33,731 nt of DNA from an uncultured Oscillospiraceae bacterium (GTDB lineage Bacteria; Bacillota; Clostridia; Oscillospirales; Acutalibacteraceae): positions 1 to 33,731 of the forward strand of contig CABSLQ010000033.1 in assembly GCA_902478605.1 (NCBI GenBank), given 5' to 3'. The translations under genes and the position numbers were made by a program. Positions within the stretch are counted from its first letter, which is position 1. Every line of letters starts with the position of its first letter. Shown in pieces: positions 1 through 5,490 of the stretch. Under the pieces are notes generated by a model. It was given only the letters and a program-made list of their open reading frames with translations, searched no databases and was not told the origin of the DNA.

Positions 1-49
1 CAACGCCGCCTTTTTGATTGGCTACTGCAATGACCTTTGGTTTTGCCAT
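1..49 (-). CDS. ParA/Soj-type ATPase, N-terminal fragment cut by the window edge
   Basis: Only the first 16 codons are inside the window. They read MAKPKVIAVANQKGGV, the start of a ParA/MinD-type ATPase whose deviant Walker A loop (KGGVGKT in the family) is reached just at the edge. A strong ribosome site (AAGGAGGA) lies 8 bases before the ATG. ParA proteins segregate plasmids, chromosomes and integrative elements by ATP-dependent binding to DNA. The gene follows a 54-aa reading frame on the same strand, an arrangement I associate with clostridial integrative elements rather than with the chromosomal parAB locus, though that is inference. The rest of the protein cannot be judged. Confidence 0.8.
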   Translation of the reverse strand, partial: MAKPKVIAVANQKGGV

Positions 50-77
50 AGGCGGGTTCCTCCTTTTTCATAGATTT

Positions 78-104
78 AGCCCACCGTTGGCAGGACGGTG
101 GGCT
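78..104. repeat. 9-bp inverted repeat between the small gene and parA
   Basis: Arms AGCCCACCG (78-86) and CGGTGGGCT (96-104) are perfect and separated by 9 bases. The hairpin lies just before the parA ribosome site on the minus strand and has no T-tract, so it is more likely an mRNA structure than a terminator. Confidence 0.5.
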
Positions 105-120
105 ATGTACGGAGGAAATG

Positions 121-153
121 GAAAAGCCGCCTATTCTGTGGAAGAATAAGCGG
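121..153 (-). terminator. Probable terminator after the 54-aa gene
   Basis: An 11-bp stem (127-137 with 143-153, one G-T pair) closed by a 5-base loop is followed on the minus strand by CTTTTCC. It lies 24 bases beyond the stop codon of the 54-aa gene and before parA, so read-through into parA would be partial. Confidence 0.55.
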
Positions 154-176
154 CGGTTTGCGTCAATATGTTGTTT

Positions 177-341
177 TCAGATTTTCTTTACAGGGGCGCA
201 CATCACTTTCAAAAGCAGTTCGTCAACGCAGCCGGAATCCCTGTTTTCCCGGAGTAGGGCGTTCCTCAGCCGGTTCAGGCTCTGGATTACGAGGGCGGCT
301 TCCTCCGGTGTATATGCGACAAAGTATTTTTGTTTTTTCAT
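177..341 (-). CDS. 54-aa hypothetical protein, probably mobile-element associated
   Basis: The frame starts at an ATG preceded by a full AAAGGAGG ribosome site 8 bases away and codes for a 54-residue protein. It begins MKKQKYFVAYTPEEAALVIQ, continues as a charged, probably helical segment, and ends VKKI. No domain is recognised. The good ribosome site, a promoter at 366-394 and the parA gene downstream on the same strand support a real gene. Short proteins with this opening are, as far as I recall, common cargo of clostridial integrative elements, but I could not check this. It may be a small regulator or an accessory protein of the parA unit. Confidence 0.7.
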   Translation of the reverse strand: MKKQKYFVAYTPEEAALVIQSLNRLRNALLRENRDSGCVDELLLKVMCAPVKKI

Positions 342-365
342 CTGGACTACCTCCTTTGTGCTTCC

Positions 366-394
366 ATTATATATGGCGGGAAGGATAGCCGCAA
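366..394 (-). promoter_or_regulatory. Promoter of the 54-aa gene
   Basis: On the minus strand TTGCGG (389-394) and a perfect TATAAT (366-371) are separated by 17 bp. The start codon is 25 bases downstream of the -10 box. Confidence 0.65.
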
Positions 395-600
395 ATGTGC
401 GATTTTCCGGCTCGGTTTAAGCCATGAAGCACCCACACTATTAGATTTTTTCGGTGAAATATATTCGTCTGCTGCCTAAAACCTTGATTTCATGCGGGTT
501 TGCGAGAGTGTCGTTATGAACATCGGTACCAGGCCTGCGGCCGGTAATTCGTGAAGAGTTGTCGTCCGTTTTCTACTTTTTAGCTCGACCGGCAGTGGGA

Positions 601-712
601 ATCTTTTTTGAAACCCAAACCCACACCTTCGGTGGGCCAGTTGCGCACCGAAGGTGTTCTTTTTTCAGGCGGTAGGCACGTGTCGAAGCCGGATATCTTT
701 TTTGTAACCCAA
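601..712 (+). repeat. 18-bp direct repeat pair
   Basis: ATCTTTTTTGAAACCCAA at 601-618 and ATCTTTTTTGTAACCCAA at 695-712 differ at one base and lie 94 bp apart. Each stands directly before one of the two hairpins of this region, as if a hairpin-containing unit had been duplicated and diverged. Confidence 0.6.
623..666 (+). terminator. Strong rho-independent terminator, rightward
   Basis: A perfect 12-bp stem (623-634 with 646-657) is followed by TCTTTTTTC. No gene ends just upstream on this strand, so the transcript it stops is unknown. Confidence 0.75.
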
Positions 713-723
713 GTTCAATTTTT

Positions 724-770
724 AAAAAAGTAGTGGTATCAACGCTTTGCTGGGCTACCACTACTTTTTT
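724..770. terminator. Bidirectional terminator-like hairpin
   Basis: A perfect 15-bp inverted repeat (724-738 with 756-770) carries six A on the left and six T on the right, so it can terminate in both directions. No gene directly adjoins it. Confidence 0.75.
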
Positions 771-784
771 GCATGGCCGAAAAC

Positions 785-845
785 AATCCCTCGCCATTAA
801 AAAAATGGAAATCCCTAGTATAATTTCGCGTAAAAATCCCTCGCC
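785..845 (+). repeat. Short direct repeats AATCCCTCGCC
   Basis: The 11-mer occurs at 785-795 and 835-845, 50 bp apart, with a partial copy (AAATCCCTAG) about midway. The function is unknown; integration-site remnants are possible. Confidence 0.4.
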
Positions 846-936
846 GGCTTACGATTTCAAGCTGTAGGCCATTTCATCTGAATAAAGCCATAACCCAGGT
901 GAAATACGGCCGCGTTACCGCGTTAGAAAATTTTGC

Positions 937-965
937 TTGCATTTCTAGAAAAGGGATGGTATAAT
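937..965 (+). promoter_or_regulatory. Promoter of the DUF3793-flavodoxin unit
   Basis: TTGCAT (937-942) and a perfect TATAAT (960-965) are 17 bp apart. The -10 box lies inside the left arm of the 25-bp inverted repeat, so a protein bound to that repeat would block RNA polymerase. The expected start near 972 gives a leader of about 150 bases before the gene at 1121. Confidence 0.6.
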
Positions 966-1008
966 GCCATTGGTTAGTTATGGCTAACCAATGGCATTAT
1001 ACCATCCC
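953..1008. promoter_or_regulatory. Perfect 25-bp inverted repeat, probable operator
   Basis: Arms 953-977 and 984-1008 are exact reverse complements around a 6-base centre (TTATGG). The core reads GGTTAGTTATGGCTAACC; its TTAG...CTAA half sites resemble the operators of DtxR-family iron/manganese repressors. It covers the -10 box and the predicted start site. As RNA it would also fold into a very stable hairpin, so attenuation is an alternative to an operator. Confidence 0.6.
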
Positions 1009-1120
1009 TGCGAAGAGAGGAATCGGTGTTTCGCCCATGCCTCGGCATGAATAGAACTGTGTCACGGCGGTTTCCAGATTGCCGGCCATAGGATGGTGAC
1101 TATCCGGAAAATAAAGCCGT

Positions 1121-1687
1121 ATGGGAGAGATGATGTTGCTGGAAAAATACCTGATAACTCACTGCGCGCCCACGCTGGCCTCGCTGAAAACGGCCAGTCT
1201 GTTCTGTCTTCCGCTCACTGCCGATATGCCGCTGGAGGTGCATATCGGCCAATGGAACCACTGGCTGCAGGATAAGGGGATTACGCTTCTGATCCTCAAG
1301 CGGCTGGAACACAAGGCCTGGATCTACGTATGCCGCCTTTCGCATCTGCGGGCCGATCTGCAAAAGCCTGGCGTGGGACAGTTTTTGGCGTCCTATGGCT
1401 ATGCGCATACCGCTGTACCCTACGCACTGGACCGGCTGAAAGAGCGGCTGGCTCACGGAGAGGAATTCCCGCATGAAATCGGCATTTTCCTGGGCTATCC
1501 GCTGGGGGATGTTATCGGCTTTATCCACAACGCGGGGAAAAACAGCAAATGCAGCGGCTGCTGGAAGGTATACTGCAACGAATGCGAAACGGTCAAGCTA
1601 TTCGACCGGATTCATAAATGCCGTGCGATTTATGCACGGCAGTGGAAACAGGGCAAGTCTGTTCGGCAGCTGACCGTGGCTGCCTGA
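1121..1687 (+). CDS. DUF3793 family protein
   Basis: The 188-residue protein has the features I know from DUF3793: an N-terminal HCAPTL motif (residues 14-19) and the C-terminal signature HEIGIFLGYPLGDVIGFIHN (119-138) followed by Cys144, Cys147, WKVY, Cys152 and Cys155. The biochemical role of the family is unknown. In clostridia these genes often stand beside flavodoxin and ferrous-iron uptake genes, and here a flavodoxin follows after 31 bases. I infer a role in iron or redox homeostasis. Start choice is uncertain: the ATG at 1121 has a weak ribosome site, while in-frame ATGs at 1130 and 1133 directly follow GGGAGAG. No signal peptide or membrane segment is visible; the clustered cysteines could bind metal. 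Confidence 0.8.
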   Translation: MGEMMLLEKYLITHCAPTLASLKTASLFCLPLTADMPLEVHIGQWNHWLQDKGITLLILKRLEHKAWIYVCRLSHLRADLQKPGVGQFLASYGYAHTAVPYALDRLKERLAHGEEFPHEIGIFLGYPLGDVIGFIHNAGKNSKCSGCWKVYCNECETVKLFDRIHKCRAIYARQWKQGKSVRQLTVAA

Positions 1688-1718
1688 CAAATACATTATA
1701 TAGGAAAGAGGTTTTGGC

Positions 1719-2141
1719 ATGAGCAAACTGGCGGTTGTATACTGGAGCGGCACCGGCAATACAGAAGCGATGGCCAATCAGGTCGCGGCCGGCGCCAAGG
1801 AGGCCGGCGCGCAGGTGGATCTGTTCACGGCGGCCGCGTTTGACGCCGATAAAATGGACGCCTATGACGCGGTGGCATTTGGCTGCCCCTCCATGGGGGC
1901 AGAACAGCTGGAAGAAAGCGAGTTTGAGCCGATGTTCACCTCGTGTGAATCCAAGCTGAGCGGAAAGAAGATTGGGCTTTTTGGCTCTTACGGCTGGGGC
2001 GATGGCGAATGGATGCGCATCTGGGAGGAAACCTGCCGAAACGACGGCGCAGTTCTGGCGTGCGACAGCGTCATCTGCAACGAGGCGCCGGACGCGGAAG
2101 CGGAAGCCGCCTGCGCGGCACTGGGAAAGGCTCTCGCCTGA
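1719..2141 (+). CDS. Flavodoxin, short chain
   Basis: A 140-residue protein of typical short-chain flavodoxin length. The FMN phosphate loop SGTGNTEAMA is at residues 10-19, and GCPSMGAEQLEE and FGSYGWGDGEW mark the two isoalloxazine-binding loops. Flavodoxins carry single electrons at low potential and replace ferredoxin when iron is scarce. The gene starts 31 bases after the DUF3793 gene with a GGAAAGAGG ribosome site, so the two are almost certainly one transcript. The palindromic promoter upstream fits iron-dependent control. A terminator follows directly. It resembles electron-carrier flavodoxins more than WrbA-type quinone reductases. Confidence 0.92.
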   Translation: MSKLAVVYWSGTGNTEAMANQVAAGAKEAGAQVDLFTAAAFDADKMDAYDAVAFGCPSMGAEQLEESEFEPMFTSCESKLSGKKIGLFGSYGWGDGEWMRIWEETCRNDGAVLACDSVICNEAPDAEAEAACAALGKALA

Positions 2142-2151
2142 TATAAAACGG

Positions 2152-2191
2152 CGGCGGAAGTCCGGAGAACGGCCGGGCTTCCGCCGTCTTT
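2152..2191 (+). terminator. Terminator of the flavodoxin unit
   Basis: A 14-bp stem with one G-T pair (2152-2165 with 2173-2186) is followed by TCTTT, 11 bases after the flavodoxin stop codon. Confidence 0.85.
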
Positions 2192-2336
2192 CATGTCTGA
2201 GTGAGGGACATCGGATAATTTTTCAAAAGGTCTGCTGCAGCATGAGACATGTTGCAGCAGACCTTTTGAATCCGACAAGCGGCGACAGGCCGTCCATACC
2301 GCCATCCGCTTTTTCGTGCCCTTTTCTCTTCTGCTC
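2192..2336. other. Gene-free stretch between flavodoxin and aldo/keto reductase
   Basis: Together with its flanks this leaves about 380 bases without a gene. It holds the large hairpin at 2222-2270 and then leads into the promoter at 2337-2365. No frame with a ribosome site or family resemblance was found. Confidence 0.5.
2222..2270. repeat. 22-bp stem hairpin of unknown role
   Basis: Arms 2222-2243 and 2249-2270 pair over 22 bp with one G-T pair and a 5-base loop (GAGAC). The arms begin and end in TTCAAAAGG/CCTTTTGAA. It lies 31 bases beyond the flavodoxin terminator, so it is either a second, back-up terminator or a small structured element. Confidence 0.6.
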
Positions 2337-2365
2337 TTGACTTTGGGGGCGTCTCGCGTTTTAAT
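2337..2365 (+). promoter_or_regulatory. Promoter of the aldo/keto reductase gene
   Basis: TTGACT (2337-2342) and TTTAAT (2360-2365) are separated by 17 bp. The leader to the ATG at 2521 is about 150 bases and contains a small inverted repeat, AAAAGGG...CCCTTTT (2366-2383). Confidence 0.5.
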
Positions 2366-2520
2366 AAAAGGGGGAACCCTTTTGCGTTATCATCCGTTGG
2401 GCTGCCCCGGTATACAGGTATGCGGGGCGGAGAGATCTCCCCATGCGATTCACCCTAGGAATAACGGATGACGCTGACAAGCCGGTGTCCACGATACGAA
2501 ATTGACAGGAGGAAAACGAC

Positions 2521-3654
2521 ATGATCTATCGGAATTTTCAGGGAGAAAAACTGTCCATGCTCGGCCTGGGAACCATGCGCCTGCCCACCATCGGCGGCAG
2601 CGAAGCTCAAATCGACGAAGCGGCCGCGCAGAAAATGGTGGATAAGGCGCTGGCCGGCGGCATCAACTATTTCGATACGGCGTGGGGTTATCATGACGGC
2701 CATGCAGAATCCTTTATCGGCAAGGCACTGGCCGGGTATCCCCGCGACGTTTTTTATCTGGCGACCAAGTTTCCCGGGTACGATATCACCTCCTTTGGCC
2801 GGCATGAAGAAATCTTCGAACAGCAGCTTAAAAAATGCCGCGTCTCGTATTTCGACTTTTTCCTTATGCACAACGTCTGTGAGCTGAACATTGAAGCCTA
2901 TCTGGACAATGAGAAATACCACACGGTTGACTATTTCAAGGAACAGAAGGCGAAAGGCCGTATCCGGCATCTTGGCTTCTCTGTCCACGGCTCGCTCGAA
3001 ACCCTCAAGCGCTTCCTCGCCGTCTACGGCAACGACATGGAATTCTGCCAGATACAGCTGAACTATCTGGACTGGGAATTCCAGAACGCCAAAGCCAAGG
3101 TGGAACTGCTCCGGGAATATGGCATTCCCGTCTGGGTTATGGAACCCCTGCGCGGCGGCAGGCTGGCGCGTTTGTCTGACGAATATGCCGACCGGCTGAA
3201 AGCGCTGCGCCCCGAAGCGGCCATCCCCTCCTGGGCGTTCCGATTCCTGCAGACGATACCGGAGGTCACCATGATTTTGTCCGGCATGTCGGACGAAGCG
3301 CAGCTGGACGACAACCTCCATACATTTGAGACCGAACAGCCACTCTCTCAGGAGGAAATGGATACCCTGTTTGCCATCGGCCGGGAGATGACACAAAAGA
3401 CCTCTGTCCCCTGCACGGGCTGCCATTATTGTACGAGCCACTGCCCGCAGGGGCTGGATATCCCCTATCTGCTGGAGCTGTATAACGAGCATATCTTTAC
3501 CAAGGATTTCGCCTTCATCGCGCCGATGGCGCTGCAGGCGGTTGATCCGGATAAGCAGCCGAGCTCCTGCATCGGCTGCCGCAGCTGTGAGGCGGTGTGC
3601 CCGCAGCAGATAAAAATTTCGGAGGTGCTGGCTGATTTTGCCAGCAAGCTGTAA
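2521..3654 (+). CDS. Aldo/keto reductase with C-terminal 2x[4Fe-4S] domain
   Basis: The 377-residue protein has an aldo/keto reductase barrel with the family tetrad Asp52, Tyr57, Lys83 and His117, then a C-terminal ferredoxin-like part. Two cysteine sets, Cys298/301/304/308 (CTGCHYCTSHCP) and Cys350/353/356/360 (CIGCRSCEAVCP), should bind two [4Fe-4S] clusters. This fused form is common in anaerobic bacteria and presumably passes electrons between a carbonyl substrate and ferredoxin or flavodoxin; the substrate is unknown. Start is the ATG after GGAGGAAAA. The cysteine spacing is intact and the length is normal. It is followed closely by a DUF1893 gene, probably on the same transcript. Confidence 0.92.
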   Translation: MIYRNFQGEKLSMLGLGTMRLPTIGGSEAQIDEAAAQKMVDKALAGGINYFDTAWGYHDGHAESFIGKALAGYPRDVFYLATKFPGYDITSFGRHEEIFEQQLKKCRVSYFDFFLMHNVCELNIEAYLDNEKYHTVDYFKEQKAKGRIRHLGFSVHGSLETLKRFLAVYGNDMEFCQIQLNYLDWEFQNAKAKVELLREYGIPVWVMEPLRGGRLARLSDEYADRLKALRPEAAIPSWAFRFLQTIPEVTMILSGMSDEAQLDDNLHTFETEQPLSQEEMDTLFAIGREMTQKTSVPCTGCHYCTSHCPQGLDIPYLLELYNEHIFTKDFAFIAPMALQAVDPDKQPSSCIGCRSCEAVCPQQIKISEVLADFASKL

Positions 3655-3691
3655 CCTCGTGCCTCAGTTTTCCAACGGAAGAAGGATTGCC

Positions 3692-4114
3692 ATGCATACG
3701 GATACCCAACAGGCCAAGGCCATACTGAACCGGGGCGGCTGCACCTGTGTGCTCTGCCGGGACGGCGAGGTGCTCACCTCCGAGCGGCGCGGCGTGGCCC
3801 CGCTGCTCTCTTGGATCCGCTCTGAGCGGGATTTCAGCGGGTTTTCGGCCGCCGACAAGGTGGTCGGCAACGGCGCGGCCTTTCTCTACGTACTGCTACA
3901 TATCCGGGAGCTCTATGCGCCGGTCATGAGCCGGGCCGCCTGCCGGACGCTGGAGCGTTTTGCCGTCCCCTACACCTGCGATGCGGTGGTGGATGCCATC
4001 CAAAACCGTACCGGCACGGGCATCTGCCCGATGGAGCAGGCGGTGCAGGGCGCCTCCACACCGCAGGAGGCGCTTGCCGCCATCGAACGCCGGCTGCAGG
4101 AGCTTTCCACCTGA
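3692..4114 (+). CDS. DUF1893 domain protein
   Basis: A 140-residue soluble protein matching DUF1893, a small family with a cytidine-deaminase-like fold (as known from a Thermotoga structure) and no proven reaction. Visible family features are LNRGGCTCVLCRDGEVLTSE near the N terminus, ADKVVGNGAAFLYVLL in the middle, and the C-terminal NRTGTGICPMEQAVQ, whose cysteine is typical. The ATG at 3692 is preferred over an upstream in-frame codon because AGAAGGA precedes it. It lies 37 bases after the aldo/keto reductase and ends before a strong terminator. A role in nucleotide or redox chemistry is only a guess. Confidence 0.8.
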   Translation: MHTDTQQAKAILNRGGCTCVLCRDGEVLTSERRGVAPLLSWIRSERDFSGFSAADKVVGNGAAFLYVLLHIRELYAPVMSRAACRTLERFAVPYTCDAVVDAIQNRTGTGICPMEQAVQGASTPQEALAAIERRLQELST

Positions 4115-4117
4115 ATG

Positions 4118-4150
4118 AAACGGGACGGACGCGATGCGTCCGTCCCGTTT
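4118..4150. terminator. Bidirectional terminator between convergent genes
   Basis: A perfect 15-bp inverted repeat (4118-4132 with 4136-4150) with AAA on the left and TTT on the right lies between the rightward DUF1893 gene and the leftward flavoprotein gene and can serve both. Confidence 0.85.
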
Positions 4151-4152
4151 GG

Positions 4153-4773
4153 TTATTCCCGTATAAAATTGGTCCAGGCCATCTCGCCCCTGGCAGGCAG
4201 GCCGATGTGTTCCTTGCCCCAGGCGATGCTCTTAATCAAAAAGGCCATATTATCCCCGAGCATGCGCATGGTCTGCAGCCCTTCCTCATCCCGCAAAGCT
4301 TCCTCTGCCGAATTTCCATGGATCATGTTCCAATACCGGCTGGTGGCGATGGGCATGTGCGAGATGGCAAAGTATTTATTCAACTGGTCAAAGGTGGCCG
4401 TATTGCCGCCGCGCCGGGCCGATACCACACAGGCGCCTACCTTCATGGACTTGTCAAAAGGCGTGGAATAAAACAGCCTGTCGAGAAAGGAAACCAGCGT
4501 GCCGTTGGCCGACGCATAATATACCGGCGAACCGACCACCAGCCCGTCGCTGGCCTCAAACTCGGCTGCTGCTTCGTTGACCGCATCATCAAATACACAC
4601 TTTCCTGTTTTGGAACAGCTCCGGCAGGCAATGCAGCCGCGGATATCCAGGCCGCCGATGTGCAGCAGCTCGGTATCCACACCGGCCGCATGCAGTGCTT
4701 TTTCCACTTCATGCAGGGCGGTATAAGTGCTGCCATGCTTGTGCGGGCTGCCGTTTATCAATAGAACCTTCAT
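4153..4773 (-). CDS. NADPH-dependent FMN reductase-like flavoprotein with Cys cluster motif
   Basis: The 206-residue protein starts MKVLLINGSP and has the flavodoxin-like fold of the NADPH-dependent FMN reductase family; the phosphate loop is GSPHKHGSTYT (residues 8-18) and GSPVYYASANG forms the flavin-side loop. Cys47, Cys50, Cys53 and Cys59 (RGCIACRSCSKTGKC) match the compact motif of iron-sulfur flavoproteins, which carry electrons between ferredoxin and small acceptors. The start follows a GAGGTGAG ribosome site; an upstream extension in the same frame lacks one. It is transcribed away from the cobalamin adenosyltransferase gene. The physiological acceptor is unknown. Confidence 0.88.
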   Translation of the reverse strand: MKVLLINGSPHKHGSTYTALHEVEKALHAAGVDTELLHIGGLDIRGCIACRSCSKTGKCVFDDAVNEAAAEFEASDGLVVGSPVYYASANGTLVSFLDRLFYSTPFDKSMKVGACVVSARRGGNTATFDQLNKYFAISHMPIATSRYWNMIHGNSAEEALRDEEGLQTMRMLGDNMAFLIKSIAWGKEHIGLPARGEMAWTNFIRE

Positions 4774-4818
4774 GCTTCTCACCTCATGATAAAAATCGTG
4801 CGCTGCCGCCGGTTTAAC

Positions 4819-4847
4819 TCGACATGGGCGGCACCGCGTGGTACAAT
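4819..4847 (+). promoter_or_regulatory. Promoter of the cobalamin adenosyltransferase gene
   Basis: TCGACA (4819-4824) and TACAAT (4842-4847) are 17 bp apart, followed by an AAAGGGGG ribosome site and the ATG at 4870. Confidence 0.65.
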
Positions 4848-4869
4848 ACAGAAAAAAGGGGGCCATTCC

Positions 4870-5391
4870 ATGCAAAACGGACGACTGCATATCTACCACG
4901 GCGACGGCAAAGGCAAAACCACGGCGGCAATGGGTCTCGCCCTGCGCGCGGCAGGCCAGGGACTGCGCGTCGGCGTGGCACAGTTTCTCAAGGACGGCAC
5001 TTCAGGCGAAATCCTCATGCTGCGCCGCACGGACAATGTGACGGTATTGGAAACGCTGCCCCGTGTGCCCTTCGTCTTTGCCATGTCTGCCGAGCAGCGG
5101 GAGGAAGCCCAGACATTCTACGCCGGTCTGCTGCGCCGCTGCGCCGAGACGGCAGCGAATTTTGATCTGCTCATCCTCGACGAGGTGCTCGACGCCGTGA
5201 ATACGGGGATCCTCTCCGAAGAAGCGCTGTTCGCCTTCGTAAAGGAGCGGCCGGCGGGCCTCGAGCTTGTACTGACCGGCCGGGGTCCTTCCGACGAGCT
5301 GCTCGCCCAGGCGGATTATATCACCCAAATGGTGGCCTGCCGGCACCCTTATGAAAAAGGGGTTGCCGCCCGCCGGGGCATAGAATGGTAA
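4870..5391 (+). CDS. cobO: Cob(I)alamin adenosyltransferase, CobA/CobO type
   Basis: The 173-residue protein begins with the nucleotide-binding loop GDGKGKTTAAMG (from residue 11), a Walker A variant specific to CobA/CobO/BtuR enzymes. FDLLILDEVLDAVNTGIL and the terminal MVACRHPYEKGVAARRGIE are further family signatures. The enzyme transfers the adenosyl group of ATP to reduced corrinoid to make coenzyme B12. No other cobalamin genes are near, so it probably serves corrinoid salvage or B12-dependent enzymes elsewhere. The ATG at 4870 is chosen because AAAGGGGG precedes it and the family starts here. Confidence 0.93.
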   Translation: MQNGRLHIYHGDGKGKTTAAMGLALRAAGQGLRVGVAQFLKDGTSGEILMLRRTDNVTVLETLPRVPFVFAMSAEQREEAQTFYAGLLRRCAETAANFDLLILDEVLDAVNTGILSEEALFAFVKERPAGLELVLTGRGPSDELLAQADYITQMVACRHPYEKGVAARRGIEW

Positions 5392-5427
5392 CAGTTGATA
5401 ATTTTTATATTGGTTAAACAATATAGT

Positions 5428-5471
5428 GAATGCCTCTCACTGCCGAACCGAAACGGCAGCGGGAGGCATTC
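5428..5471 (-). terminator. Terminator of the nfn operon
   Basis: Outer 9-bp (5428-5436 with 5463-5471) and inner 6-bp (5440-5445 with 5454-5459) stems are separated by a 3x3 internal loop. It lies 20 bases beyond the nfnB stop codon and faces the cobO stop. A second inverted repeat, TATATTG...CAATATA (5406-5425), adjoins it on the cobO side. Confidence 0.65.
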
Positions 5472-5490
5472 GCTTATCCAACGATCTCTT

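Larger units (their letters stand above)
395..936. other. Gene-free stretch with hairpins and short repeats
   Basis: No convincing coding frame is seen; frames present lack ribosome sites and resemble no protein family. The stretch holds two strong terminator hairpins (623-666, 724-770), an 18-bp direct repeat (601-618 and 695-712, one mismatch) and an 11-bp repeat AATCCCTCGCC (785-795 and 835-845) with a shorter copy near 809. It is probably the decayed border between a mobile element to the left and the chromosomal genes to the right. Confidence 0.5.

Noticed and set aside
98..420. Two overlapping 96- and 100-codon frames on the plus strand
   Set aside because: They overlap the minus-strand 54-aa gene, which has a strong ribosome site and promoter; the plus frames have no comparable support or family resemblance.
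573..797. 74-codon minus-strand frame
   Set aside because: It runs through both terminator hairpins and direct repeats and has no ribosome site.
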